Assembly: GCA_949152475.1 (NCBI GenBank) | Contig: OX424564.1 | Span: 36,640,165 to 36,704,164 of the forward strand | Reading direction: 5' to 3' | Length of the DNA: 64,000 nucleotides | From: Terebella lapidaria | Lineage: Eukaryota; Annelida; Polychaeta; Terebellida; Terebellidae | In this document: in pieces, positions 12,443-22,406 of the stretch | Layout: each line of letters begins with the position of its first letter | Numbering within the stretch: position 1 is the stretch's first letter | Notes under the pieces: model-generated | Told to the model about the DNA's origin: nothing | Databases searched by the model: none | Seen by the model: the letters and a program-made list of their open reading frames with translations, nothing else | Made by a program: the position numbers and the translations under genes

Positions 12443-15400
12443 TTGTTTGTTTGTTTGTCTGTCTGTCTGTTTGCACGATACAGGCCACAGTTTTAGTGCG
12501 AGCATCACGAAATTTTTCTGATAGGTAGGTATTCACCCAGGAAGGACACCGAAAGTTTTTGAAGAAAATCGGTTTATTGATGACGTCATCAAAAATTCTT
12601 GAAAACTCGAAAAATCCCTATCTTTAACATGGGGCGATTTTTCAAAAATTCATAACTCGTTCAATTTTCAATGAATTCTTTTGAAATTTTAGTCACATGT
12701 GCAGAATGACATCCTATATACACATTATAATTTTGACCCGGATCGGACCTGGATTACGGATTTGACAGCTATTTGAATTTAACATTGAAAACTCCATTTA
12801 ACTTATATTTGATATTATATTTCGGTCTATTGTGCATATTTCAGCTTGATTTTTCCTACAAAGTGGCGGACTATCATGGTCCATAAACTGAAAAATTTTC
12901 ATCCGGATCGGATCCGGATTCCGGATTTTATGGATACATTTATTTTTCTTCTGGATCCAATTTTAAAAAAATAATTCAACATTTAATTTTGAAGTTTTTT
13001 ATGTAGAAAATTGCAGTGTTATTTCTAGTTTATGGTGCACTTTTCATGTTGAAAATATATTGAAAACTCGCTGAGATATCAAGACGGAAAGAGAGGTGGG
13101 GTAAATCTGTTTGTCAGCCCGTTCAAACCCCAATAAGATGTGGAAACGATTACCCCCTGTGCACTTGTACCGTCTCTAATATCAACACTCGGTCGCGTAG
13201 TAATACAATATACCTTGTATGCATCTGAATACTGATCTAAAGCAACATTTCTGTGGTTTTCTAACTCAGTAATGCACAAGTGATATAACAAAGCCTAAAA
13301 CTCTTGTTTAAATACAATCTCTGGCGAGCCAGGGGCTCTTTTATATCAGCACTATCGGGGGTGACGAAAACGCGTAGGGAGCACCATTCATCTAAAAACC
13401 AAAGATCCTGTACATGAAACGGATATACGCAGGGTCTCTTCTACTTGCGGAGCTTTATTAGTTGACGAATTGAAAATTCGACAACTATGTTGGTCGGTTC
13501 CGTTTGTTTGTTTGTTTGTTTGTTTGTCTGTCTGTCTGTTTGCACGATACAGGCCACAGTTTTAGTGCGAGCATCACGAAATTTTTCTGATAGGTAGGTA
13601 TTCACCCAGGAAAGACACCGAAAGTTTTTGAAGAAAATCGGTTTATTGATGACGTCATCAAAAATTCTTGAAAACTCGAAAAATCCCTATCTTTAACATG
13701 GGGCGATTTTTCAAAAATTCATAACTCGTTCAATTTTCAATGAATTCTCTTGAAATTTTAGTCACATGTGCAGAATGACATCCTATATACACATTATAAT
13801 TTTGACCCGGATCGGACCTGGATTACGGATTTGACAGCTATTTGAATTTAACATTGAAAACTCCATTTAACTTATATTTGATATTATATTTCGGTCTATT
13901 GTGCATATTTCAGCTTGATTTTTCCTACAAAGTGGCGGACTATCATGGTCCATAAACTGAAAATTTTTCATCCGGATCGGATCCGGATTCCGGATTTTAT
14001 GGATACATTTATTTTTCTTCTGGATCCAATTTTAAAAAAATAATTCAACATTTAATTTTGAAGTTTTTTATGTAGAAAATTGCAGTGTTATTTCTAGTTT
14101 ATGGTGCACTTTTCATGTTGAAAATATATTGAAAACTCGCTGAGATATCAAGACGGAAAGAGAGGTGGGGTAAATCTGTTTGTCAGCCCGTTCAAACCCC
14201 AATAAGATGTGGAAACGATTACCCCCTGTGCACTTGTACCGTCTCTAATATCAACACTCGGTCGCGTAGTAATACAATATACCTTGTATGCATCTGAATA
14301 CTGATCTAAAGCAACATTTCTGTGGTTTTCTAACTCAGTAATGCACAAGTGATATAACAAAGCCTAAAACTCTTGTTTAAATACAATCTCTGGCGAGCCA
14401 GGGACTCTTTTATATCAGCACTATCGGGGGTGACGAAAACGCGTAGGGAGCACCATTCATCTAAAAACCAAAGATCCTGTACATGAAACGGATATACGCA
14501 GGGTCTCTTCTACTTGCGGAGCTTTATTAGTTGACGAATTGAAAATTCGACAACTATGTTGGTCGGTTCCGTTTGTTTGTTTGTTTGTTTGTTTGTCTGT
14601 CTGTCTGTTTGCACGATACAGGCCACAGTTTTAGTGCGAGCATCACGAAATTTTTCTGATAGGTAGGTATTCACCCAGGAAAGACACCGAAAGTTTTTGA
14701 AGAAAATCGGTTTATTGATGACGTCATCAAAAATTCTTGAAAACTCGAAAAATCCCTATCTTTAACATGGGGCGATTTTTCAAAAATTCATAACTCGTTC
14801 AATTTTCAATGAATTCTCTTGAAATTTTAGTCACATGTGCAGAATGACATCCTATATACACATTATAATTTTGACCCGGATCGGACCTGGATTACGGATT
14901 TGACAGCTATTTGAATTTAACATTGAAAACTCCATTTAACTTATATTTGATATTATATTTCGGTCTATTGTGCATATTTCAGCTTGATTTTTCCTACAAA
15001 GTGGCGGACTATCATGGTCCATAAACTGAAAAATTTTCATCCGGATCGGATCCGGATTCCGGATTTTATGGATACATTTATTTTTCTTCTGGATCCAATT
15101 TTAAAAAAATAATTCAACATTTAATTTTGAAGTTTTTTATGTAGAAAATTGCAGTGTTATTTCTAGTTTATGGTGCACTTTTCATGTTGAAAATATATTG
15201 AAAACTCGCTGAGATATCAAGACGGAAAGAGAGGTGGGGTAAATCTGTTTGTCAGCCCGTTCAAACCCCAATAAGATGTGGAAACGATTACCCCCTGTGC
15301 ACTTGTACCGTCTCTAATATCAACACTCGGTCGCGTAGTAATACAATATACCTTGTATGCATCTGAATACTGATCTAAAGCAACATTTCTGTGGTTTTCT

Positions 15401-15646
15401 AACTCAGTAATGCACAAGTGATATAACAAAGCCTAAAACTCTTGTTTAAATACAATCTCTGGCGAGCCAGGGGCTCTTTTATATCAGCACTATCGGGGGT
15501 GACGAAAACGCGTAGGGAGCACCATTCATCTAAAAACCAAAGATCCTGTACATGAAACGGATATACGCAGGGTCTCTTCTACTTGCGGAGCTTTATTAGT
15601 TGACGAATTGAAAATTCGACAACTATGTTGGTCGGTTCCGTTTGTT
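12443..15646 (+). repeat. Tandem array of 1069-bp family 1 head units
   Basis: Three units with heads at 13460, 14529 and 15598 (steps of exactly 1069). They are homologous to the 904-bp units but carry 165 bp more between two CCGGATCGGA repeats (12738 and 12903 in the first unit), and have six TTTG plus three TCTG. Units differ by rare substitutions, for example GGGGCTC versus GGGACTC near 13331 and 14400. The frame of about 70 codons recurring on the minus strand in each unit is a repeat by-product. The third unit is cut after its head by the element starting at 15647. Confidence 0.93.
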
Positions 15647-15707
15647 AGTTGACGAATTGAAAATTCGACAACTATGTTGGTCAGTTCCGTTTGTTTGTTT
15701 GTTTGTT
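15647..15707 (+). mobile_element. Nested family 1 head (left end of an interrupted element)
   Basis: AGTTGACGAATT palindrome followed by ATGTTGGTCAGTTCCG and three TTTG, inserted into the TTTG tract of the 1069-bp unit that begins at 15598. It is itself cut after about 60 bp by the family 2 element at 15708. The homologous head at 24543-24603 continues at 27048, so this is the left end of a longer element. Confidence 0.8.
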
Positions 15708-16923
15708 ACTTGGCGAAATCTTCGATTTTCGCCAAGTATGTTGGTCACTTGCGGATGTTTGTCTGTCTGTTTGTTTGTTTGTATGTTACCTCTCTAGCGG
15801 CCAGAGTTTTCGCTTGATTCTTCCCAAACTTCGTGTGCATATTCTCTAGGATAATGGCTCGCGACTGCACGTTTTCGGTGATTCTAGGTCAAAGGTCAAG
15901 GTCAAGGTCACACAAAACAATGAAAACAGATAAATGACCATAACTCCGGTTCTAATTGTGCTAGAGACTTCAAACCAAGTTCATCTTGTAGATAAACTCG
16001 AGTTCTATCTTCTGTGACCTTGACCTTGACATTTGACCTTGACCTTGAGAAGTTCGCCATGAGGTGAATGTCAAGGTCAAGTACGAAGGTCAGCGCACCA
16101 TACCGAGTAGTATATCGTTGGAAAGGTCTTGAGCCCCTGATTCCAGTGATATCTCATTTTTGGCGCTGCGACGTAAACTGACGTCACAATGACGTCATAA
16201 ACGTCAAATTTCCGAAATTTCAAAAGGCCATAACATCGTCAATACTGTATGGAATCTCTTGAAACTTGATATGCATATTGACAGCAATGACCTCTACGAA
16301 TTTAAGTGCAAAGGTCAAAGGTCAAGGTCAAGGTCATCAAAATCCCAGAAAAACACGTTTCTGGTAATAACATAAGTTTGAATCATCGTGGGCTCATAAA
16401 ATTTAAACCATGTCATTCAGAAGAGGTATATCAATCAAACAAATATGTCAATTCCATGATCGACCTCGAACTTTGTCTGTAATCTGACAAAACTTAATCA
16501 GAATCTTATGAGGATTCTGGATTTTACAGATATTTTTAATGTTTTCATGGCTCCAATTTTCACAAATTTACTGAACATTCAATTCTAAAGGATTTCATGC
16601 AGTCATTTGCAGTGGTATTTCTAGTTTATGGTCCACTTTTCACATTTGGAATAAATTGAAAACTCGCCGAGATATCAAAGTAGAAAGAGCAGTGGGGTGA
16701 ATCTGATTCTCAATCCATTCACACAACAATAAGCTGTAGAAACGCTTACCCACTGTGGACATGTCCCTTTCTAAATATACACACTCGGTCGCTTAGTAGT
16801 ACAGTATATCATATATATATCCGAATATGTCAAACTGGTATAATAAAGTCTAAAACTCATGTCTAAATACAGTCTGGGTCAAGCGACAGGCCACTTTATA
16901 TCAGAACTTTTGGGGGTGACGAA

Positions 16924-16941
16924 CCGCCGGTGTACCGGCGG
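16924..16941 (+). other. Internal GC-rich hairpin of family 2
   Basis: CCGCCGGT-GT-ACCGGCGG, perfect 8-bp arms, followed about 35 bp later by a second CCGG stem with a T-rich loop (CCGGTTTTTACCGG). Repeated at 25820-25837 in copy 2. It lies just right of the point (TATATCAGAACTTT) at which the related 1155-bp array units are joined to the next head. Confidence 0.7.
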
Positions 16942-17330
16942 CGTAGATATCAACCTCATTCCCGGTTTTTACCGGTAATTGGACCAATGATCCTGTACAT
17001 CATAAGTAAAATTGCATGCTTCACTCTTTTGTTTTTTCGCACTCTAGCGTCCACAATTTTTGCGCTAGCATCCCCAAACTTTTTTGGTGTATAGCTATTC
17101 GCCCTATGACGGCACTGCACGTTTTTGAAAAAAATAAGTCTATTGATAACGTCACTAAAAATTCTTGAAAACTCGGAAAATCCCTATCTTTAACATAGAG
17201 CAAAATTTCAAAAATTCACACAGCAGTCAAATTTACAGCAGTACCTCCGAAAGTTTGTCCACCAATATATGTTGATATTGTCCATCAAATTGCAAAATTT
17301 TACTTGGATCGGTTGAACGTCAATGACGTC

Positions 17331-18010
17331 ATGACGTAAAACATCAATTTTAAAAATGGGGCTATATCTCGGAAACTATTCGTCGTACAGAGAAGCGGAT
17401 TGCACCACTGGAAAGCTCGTTGAATTCTGGTTTAGAGGGGTACTGTCCGATACTTTTCCGCCATGATAGATTTTCCGCTATGACGTCATAAACGTATGGC
17501 CTGTCATACCAATTTTTCGACTTTTCATCAAACTTCCAAACATCCACAGTGCACTCAAATTTGAAGGTATTAGACTGTAATTAATAGAACATATGTGAAA
17601 TAATAATACCCAGCCATATACCAAGTTTCAACACGCTACGTGCAACGTCGATGACGTCATGACGTAAAACGTCAATTTTTAAAATGGGGCTATATATCGA
17701 GAGGTATTTGTCGTACAGAAGAGCGGATTGCACCATTGGAAAGCTCGTTGAATTCTGGTTTAGGAGGGTACTGTCCAATACTTTTCCGCCATGATAGATT
17801 TTCCGCTATGACGTAATAAACGTAATGCCTGCCGTACCAATTTTTCGACTTTTCAGCAAACATTGAAACATCCACAGTGCACTCAAATTTGAAGTTATTA
17901 GACTGTAATTATGGGAACCTATATCGAATATTAATACCAAGCCATGTACAGAGTTGAAACACGTTACATTCGACAACAATGACGTCATGATGTCAAACGT
18001 CCATTTTCGA
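17331..18010 (+). repeat. 328-bp satellite module inside the family 2 element
   Basis: Two and a fraction copies in tandem; the GACGTAAAAC-GTCAATTTT motif recurs at about 17331, 17659 and 17986. Each copy includes CATTGGAAAGCTCGTTGAAT and a CCGCCATGATAGATTTTCCG segment followed by a TGACGTCATAAACGTA-type motif. The same module is at 26227-26900 and 53985-54840, and a single diverged copy lies in the family 1 3' body near 11560. Short minus-strand frames here are repeat by-products. Confidence 0.8.
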
Positions 18011-18125
18011 AATAGGATTGTATCTGGCTAAGTATTAATTCCTAATGAAATGGATTACACCCTCGGAAACCTCATTCAATTATGCTTAAAGTAGGCCACG
18101 CATGTAGAAAGAGATTTCGACAAGT

Positions 18126-18141
18126 TTGGCCTTTAGGCCAA
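18126..18141 (+). other. Family 2 3' terminal hairpin (type example)
   Basis: TTGGCC-TTTA-GGCCAA directly follows the inverted head arm ending CGACAAGT. The same structure is at 12255-12270, 27022-27037, about 29075-29090 and, with loop TTCA, 56962-56977. Each lies about 8-10 bp from the right end of a family 2 element. Confidence 0.78.
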
Positions 18142-19473
18142 TGGTATCTCGTTTGTTACTTGGCCAAATGAAATTTGGTCAAGTATGTTGGTCGGTTGCG
18201 TTTGTTTGTTTGTTTGTTTGTCAGTACGCACTCTAGCGTCCACAATACCAGTTCTATCGTTCCCAAACTTGGTCGGAATATTCTGTAGGACAATGGCTCG
18301 GACGAGTTCGAAGATGGGCATTCAAGGTCAAATATTGAGATCAAGGTCATGCAAAATGTCGAAAACACATAAATAACCATAACACCGGTTGTAATCGTCC
18401 TAGAAACTTCAAACTAAGTTCATATTGTAGACAAACTCGAGTTCTATCTTCCGTGACCTTGACCTTGACATTTGACCTTGACCTTGAGAAGTTCGCCTGA
18501 GGTCGAAGTCAAGGTCAAGTACAAAGGTCGGCGCAGCATATCGAGTAGTATATCGTTGGAAAGGTCTTGAGCCCCTTATTCCAGCGATATCTTATTTTTG
18601 GCGCTGCGACGTAAACTGACGTCACAATGACGTCATAAACGTCGAAAATCCGAAATTTCAAAGGGTCATAACATCGTCAATAGTGTATGGAATCCCTTGG
18701 AATTTGATATGCATTTTGACAGCATTGACCTCTACGAACTGAAGTACAATGGTCAAAGGTCAAGGTCAAGGTTACCGAAATCCCAGAAAAACATGTTTTC
18801 GGTTATAACATCTGCTTGAATCGCAGTAGACTCCTGAAATTTGATCCATATGATTCAGAACAGATATGGCAATCAGACGTGTATGACAATTTCATGATTG
18901 GTTTTGAACTTGGTCGGCAAAATGAGGTCACATGAGCAAAACTTGAAGGTCAAATTTTCTAACTTACTGATACCTATCAAATAGTACATCAAATGGAAGG
19001 TATCAGTTCCCTGATACATACTGTTCCATGCTTTTTCAGATGGTAGACGTCACAGTGACGTCATAAACGTCAATTTTTCAAAATTTCAAAAGGCCATAGT
19101 GTCCGTAATTCTTTTTTGATTCTGATTAAATTATTCAAGTATAATCTGTATGTCCATACACAGGCAGTGCACAACTTTCGTGACCCAAAGTCACAGGTCA
19201 AAGCCAAGGTCAAGGAATAGGTCAAAATCACATAAATGGCCATAACTTCAGTTCTATATGTCACAAAGATTTCAAACCAAATGCACACTGTAAATAAACT
19301 CAAAGTCTATCTTCAGTGACCTTGACCGTGACCTTTGACCATGACCTTGACTCAACCGCTCAAGGTCAAACTTTCATGAGAAAACAATATTATCTCTGAC
19401 TCTCAATTTGATGCTTGAATACGATGTATTGTTGGTCCCTTATGCTCCACGTCAATTTTGAGTCTGATCAAAT

Positions 19474-20475
19474 AAGCCATTGGGACGAAATTGACGTTCT
19501 TATGGCAACAAAGCTGGTCCCATTATAAGCAAAATCGCATATCCCGAGCTATCTATACTGATAACTGCCTGAATGATGATTGTGAAAATCTGTCAGTAGA
19601 CTGTCTTATAAGTGAGGTCAAGTTCTTCCAGTTAAAAAAATTTCAAGGTCAAATGTCAAAGCCCGAGGTCAATATTGACCTTCAATGGAAAATCGTGTAG
19701 GTGACTATATCTCAACTGTTAATGAAAACAGGAACGCAAAAGTAAAACCAGAATGTTGTCTTCACCTAGCCTAGAAACATTTGTATTTACACCTAAGGCC
19801 TACGACCCATAGCCTTTCAAGTGCCTTGGTCGAATTTGACCTTAAAAATGACCTTGACCTTCACTTTTTAAAAATTTTGAAAGGTCTTCAAGAGTACTTT
19901 CTGAATCTGTTGCCATTTTAAAAATATGACGATATTTCACGTCACTATGACGTCAAACGTGATTTTATTTTGAATAAGCCATTGTGACGAAATTGACGTT
20001 CTTATGGCAACAAAGTCGGTCCCATTATAAGCAAAATCGCATATCCCGAGCTATCTATACTGATAACTGCCTGAATAATGATTGTGAGAATCTGTCAGTA
20101 GACTGTCTTATAAGTGAGGTCAAGTTCTTCCAGTTCAAAAACTTTCAAGGTCAATTGTCAAAGCCCGAGGTCAATATTGACCTTCAATGGAAAATCGTGT
20201 AGGTCACTATATCTCAACTGTTAATGAAAATAGGAACGCAAAAGTAGAGCCAGAATGTTGTCTTCACCTAGCCTAGAAACATCTGTATTTACACCTAAGG
20301 CCTACGACCCATAGCCTTTCCAAGTGCCTTGGTCCAATTTGATCTTAAAAATGACCTTGACCTTCACTTTAACTCGTTTGAAAGGTCTTCAAGAGTACTT
20401 TCCGAATCTGTTACCATTTTAAAAATCGGACGATATTTTACGTCACTCTGACGTCAAACGTGATTTTAATTTGAA
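19474..20475 (+). repeat. Two-copy 493-bp tandem repeat
   Basis: Segment beginning GAATAAGCCATTG at about 19470 and again at about 19970. Both copies contain GACGAAATTGACGTTCTTAT, AGTGAGGTCAAGTTCTTCCA and ATGGAAAATCGTGTAGGT. The copies differ by scattered substitutions, so the duplication is older than the 904-1155-bp arrays. Frames of about 70 codons at 19491 and 19984 are the same repeat read twice and are not supported as genes. Confidence 0.8.
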
Positions 20476-20886
20476 TTAGAACCTGTCAGTTCCCATAGTC
20501 ATGTTGGATTGTGCAGGTTGCATGCACCGCAAGCGCCCACCACTACTCCGTCATTGTGAATATTTACGAGGAAACAATGTGTTCAATAACAGTATTATTC
20601 TTAGTTTATGATGCACTTTTCATATTTGCAATACATTGAAAACTCACCGAGATATATTTATGGAAAGAGCAGTGGGGTAAATCTGATCTTCAACCCGTTT
20701 ATACACCAATAAGTTGTGTTAAGGATTACCCCCTGTGCACGAGTCCCATTCTAACTATAATGATTCGGTCGTGTAATAACACAATATACCTCGATTAATC
20801 TAAATATTTACTTCAAAACAACATTGCTGCTGTTTTCTAAGTCAGTGATGTCCAGATGACACAAAGCCTATAAGCCATGATGTATT

Positions 20887-20945
20887 TACTACAATTTGAG
20901 GCACGAAACACTCCTTACTACAATTTGAGGCACGAAACACTCCTT
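20887..20945 (+). repeat. 29-30-bp direct duplication
   Basis: TTACTACAATTTGAGGCACG plus the next ten bases occurs twice in direct succession. Exact copy; looks like a slippage duplication. Confidence 0.75.
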
Positions 20946-21029
20946 ATTATTCAAACTATTGGCGATGACGAACCGGGTTCGAACCGGGTTTTTATAAATA
21001 TCTTGTATATATATGCATAGGATATTGTT

Positions 21030-21080
21030 ACTTGACGAAATCAAACATTTTGTCAAGTATGTTGATCGGTTCTGTTTGTT
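21030..21080 (+). mobile_element. Solo head of a further family (type E)
   Basis: ACTTGACGAAATC, loop AAA, CATTTTGTCAAGT, then ATGTTGATCGGTTCTGTTTGT, cut after about 50 bp by the family 3 head at 21081. The arm differs from all other heads here, and no matching 3' end (GATTTCGTCAAGT plus hairpin) was seen in the window. Confidence 0.65.
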
Positions 21081-21282
21081 ACTTGGCCAAATGAAATTTG
21101 GTCAAGTATGTTGGTCGGTTGCGTTTGTTTGTTTGTTTGTTTGTTTGTTTGTCAGTAAGCACTCTAGCGTCCACAATTCCAGTTCTATCGTTCCCAAACT
21201 TGGTCGGAATATTCTGTAGGACAATGGCTCGGACGAGTTCGAAGATGGGCATTCAAGGTCAGATTTTTATGAAAGCATATAT

Positions 21283-21755
21283 CAATGTAGGTATCAATCT
21301 ATTACCACCAATACATCCCGATTTTGATTATGTTAATACCAAACGTAAAGTACAACATTTTGCAATAGAAACAAAGCCCGACCAAATAGTTCATCCAAAG
21401 ACACACTGGCGTCATCAGGGGCAGACAGTGTGTTAAATGTAGTTGTTTCTACTGTACACCTGATGGAATTAGTATACAACTGCCCAACAACCTATGAAAA
21501 AAATATATATATAAATCCAATACGAACCCCATGCAATACATATATGACAAGTACATAAGTACCTAATCACAAGCCAAAAGGCTACTGAGTTGATGGTATC
21601 CTCGGGGACAGATTCACTGTCCGCCAGCAGTGACACCGACTCAGTGGTATGAATGTAAGTATCAATCTATTACCACCAATACATCCAGATTTTGATGATG
21701 TTAATAACAAACGTAAAGTACAACATTTTGCAATAGAAACAAAGCCCGACCAAAT
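21283..21755 (+). repeat. 105-bp direct repeats flanking a 263-bp insert
   Basis: 21283-21387 and 21651-21755 are about 95% alike by eye (both contain ATCAATCTATTACCACCAAT and end AAGCCCGACCAAAT). The 263 bp between them include an AT-rich run and a CTCGGGGACAG segment of unknown origin. The reverse complement of the repeat resembles the segment after the tRNA-like modules at about 42870-42935 and 55500-55565, so the repeat is a SINE- or element-derived module present here in the opposite orientation. Confidence 0.65.
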
Positions 21756-22373
21756 ATGTGACCTTGACCTTTGACCTTGATTTAGTATTTAAAGGTCAAA
21801 TGTTCGAAAATATGCGAATGCGTTCTCACAATTTTTCTGGCTAAAATTCATAACGAAATGTTTGCAGAATGTACCAGAGTATCCAGTAAGTAGACATGGT
21901 CAACAGATCAGAAAATTTGGGTCAACGTTTTAATGTCAAGGTCACAAATTAGATTATGAACACATAACTTGCCATAACTTTGGTTCTAACACATATATGG
22001 ACTTCAAAATAGGTTCACATTGTATCAAGCGCCAATGCAGATCTTCTATGATCTTTGCCCTCGACCTTTGACCCTGACCTTTGAAAGGTCAACAAAGATA
22101 AACTTTTTGCATAAAATCAAATTTCATGCAAATCTATAGAGTATCATATCAACTCAGAGGACTTGAAGACACAAATTTTGTCCATAAGACGTTATTGGAC
22201 GTCATAGTGACGTCATGAAAGACCTGAAAACACATTTCGTCATATCTTCAGTTCAAATTACTGGAGAGACCTCGAATTAGATTCATATGAAAAAACTCGT
22301 AATATGTGACCTTCACATTATCTTTTGACCTTGACGGTGATCTGGTACTGGCTTTATTTCCATTTGGCCAAGT

Positions 22374-22390
22374 GTCGCGCTATGCGCGAC
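22374..22390 (+). other. Family 3 3' terminal hairpin
   Basis: GTCGCGC-TAT-GCGCGAC, a perfect 7-bp stem with the same TAT loop as the family 1 hairpin but an unrelated stem sequence, directly after ATTTGGCCAAGT. Confidence 0.75.
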
Positions 22391-22406
22391 AGGCCTCGGG
22401 CTCTCG

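Larger units (their letters stand above)
15708..18151 (+). mobile_element. Family 2 Helentron/HINE-like element, copy 1
   Basis: Complete 2444-bp element. The head has ACTTGGCGAAATC paired with GATTTTCGCCAAGT, then ATGTTGGTCACTTGCGG and TTTG/TCTG repeats. The right end is GATTTCGACAAGT (one mismatch to the inverted head arm), hairpin TTGGCCTTTAGGCCAA (18126-18141), then TGGTATCTCG. The first 1.2 kb holds AGGTCA clusters and TGACGTCA sites and is homologous to the 1155-bp unit near the right edge of the window. A GC-rich hairpin CCGCCGGTGTACCGGCGG lies at 16924-16941. The right half holds about two copies of a 328-bp repeat. Both flanks are TTTG tract sequence. Confidence 0.8.
18158..21029 (+). 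mobile_element. Family 3 element, first copy (no 3' terminus of its own)
   Basis: The head has ACTTGGCCAAAT, loop GAA, and ATTTGGTCAAGT (18158-18184), then ATGTTGGTCGGTTGCG and TTTG repeats. It starts a few bases after the family 2 end, inside residual TTTG sequence. The body holds AGGTCA clusters, TGACGTCA sites, a 493-bp duplication (19474-20475), an A-unit-like segment at about 20600-20960 (TTGAAAACTCACCGAGATAT) and GAACCGGGTTC repeated twice near 20970. It runs into a different head at 21030 without a family 3 3' hairpin, so its right end is lost or is shared with the copy ending at 22407. Confidence 0.65.

Noticed and set aside
13079-13291. 70-codon minus-strand frame repeated identically at 14148, 15217, 23044 and 24113
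   Set aside because: The identity follows from the repeats being near-identical at DNA level; the related 1077-bp units break it, so there is no sign of protein selection.
20955-20995. GAACCGGGTTCGAACCGGGTT as a tRNA B box
   Set aside because: It is an 11-bp direct repetition with a chance GGTTCGAAC; no A box at suitable distance.
21098-21436. 112-codon open frame, the longest in the window
   Set aside because: It begins just before a TTTG tract (FVCLFVCLSV-type residues) and crosses the element body into a 105-bp repeat. No domain, no homologue pattern, and the related copy at 18185 stops early.
21283-21755. Short LTR-type element (105-bp direct repeats)
   Set aside because: Repeats are short, do not start TG and end CA, and the 263-bp spacer holds no recognisable priming or coding part.
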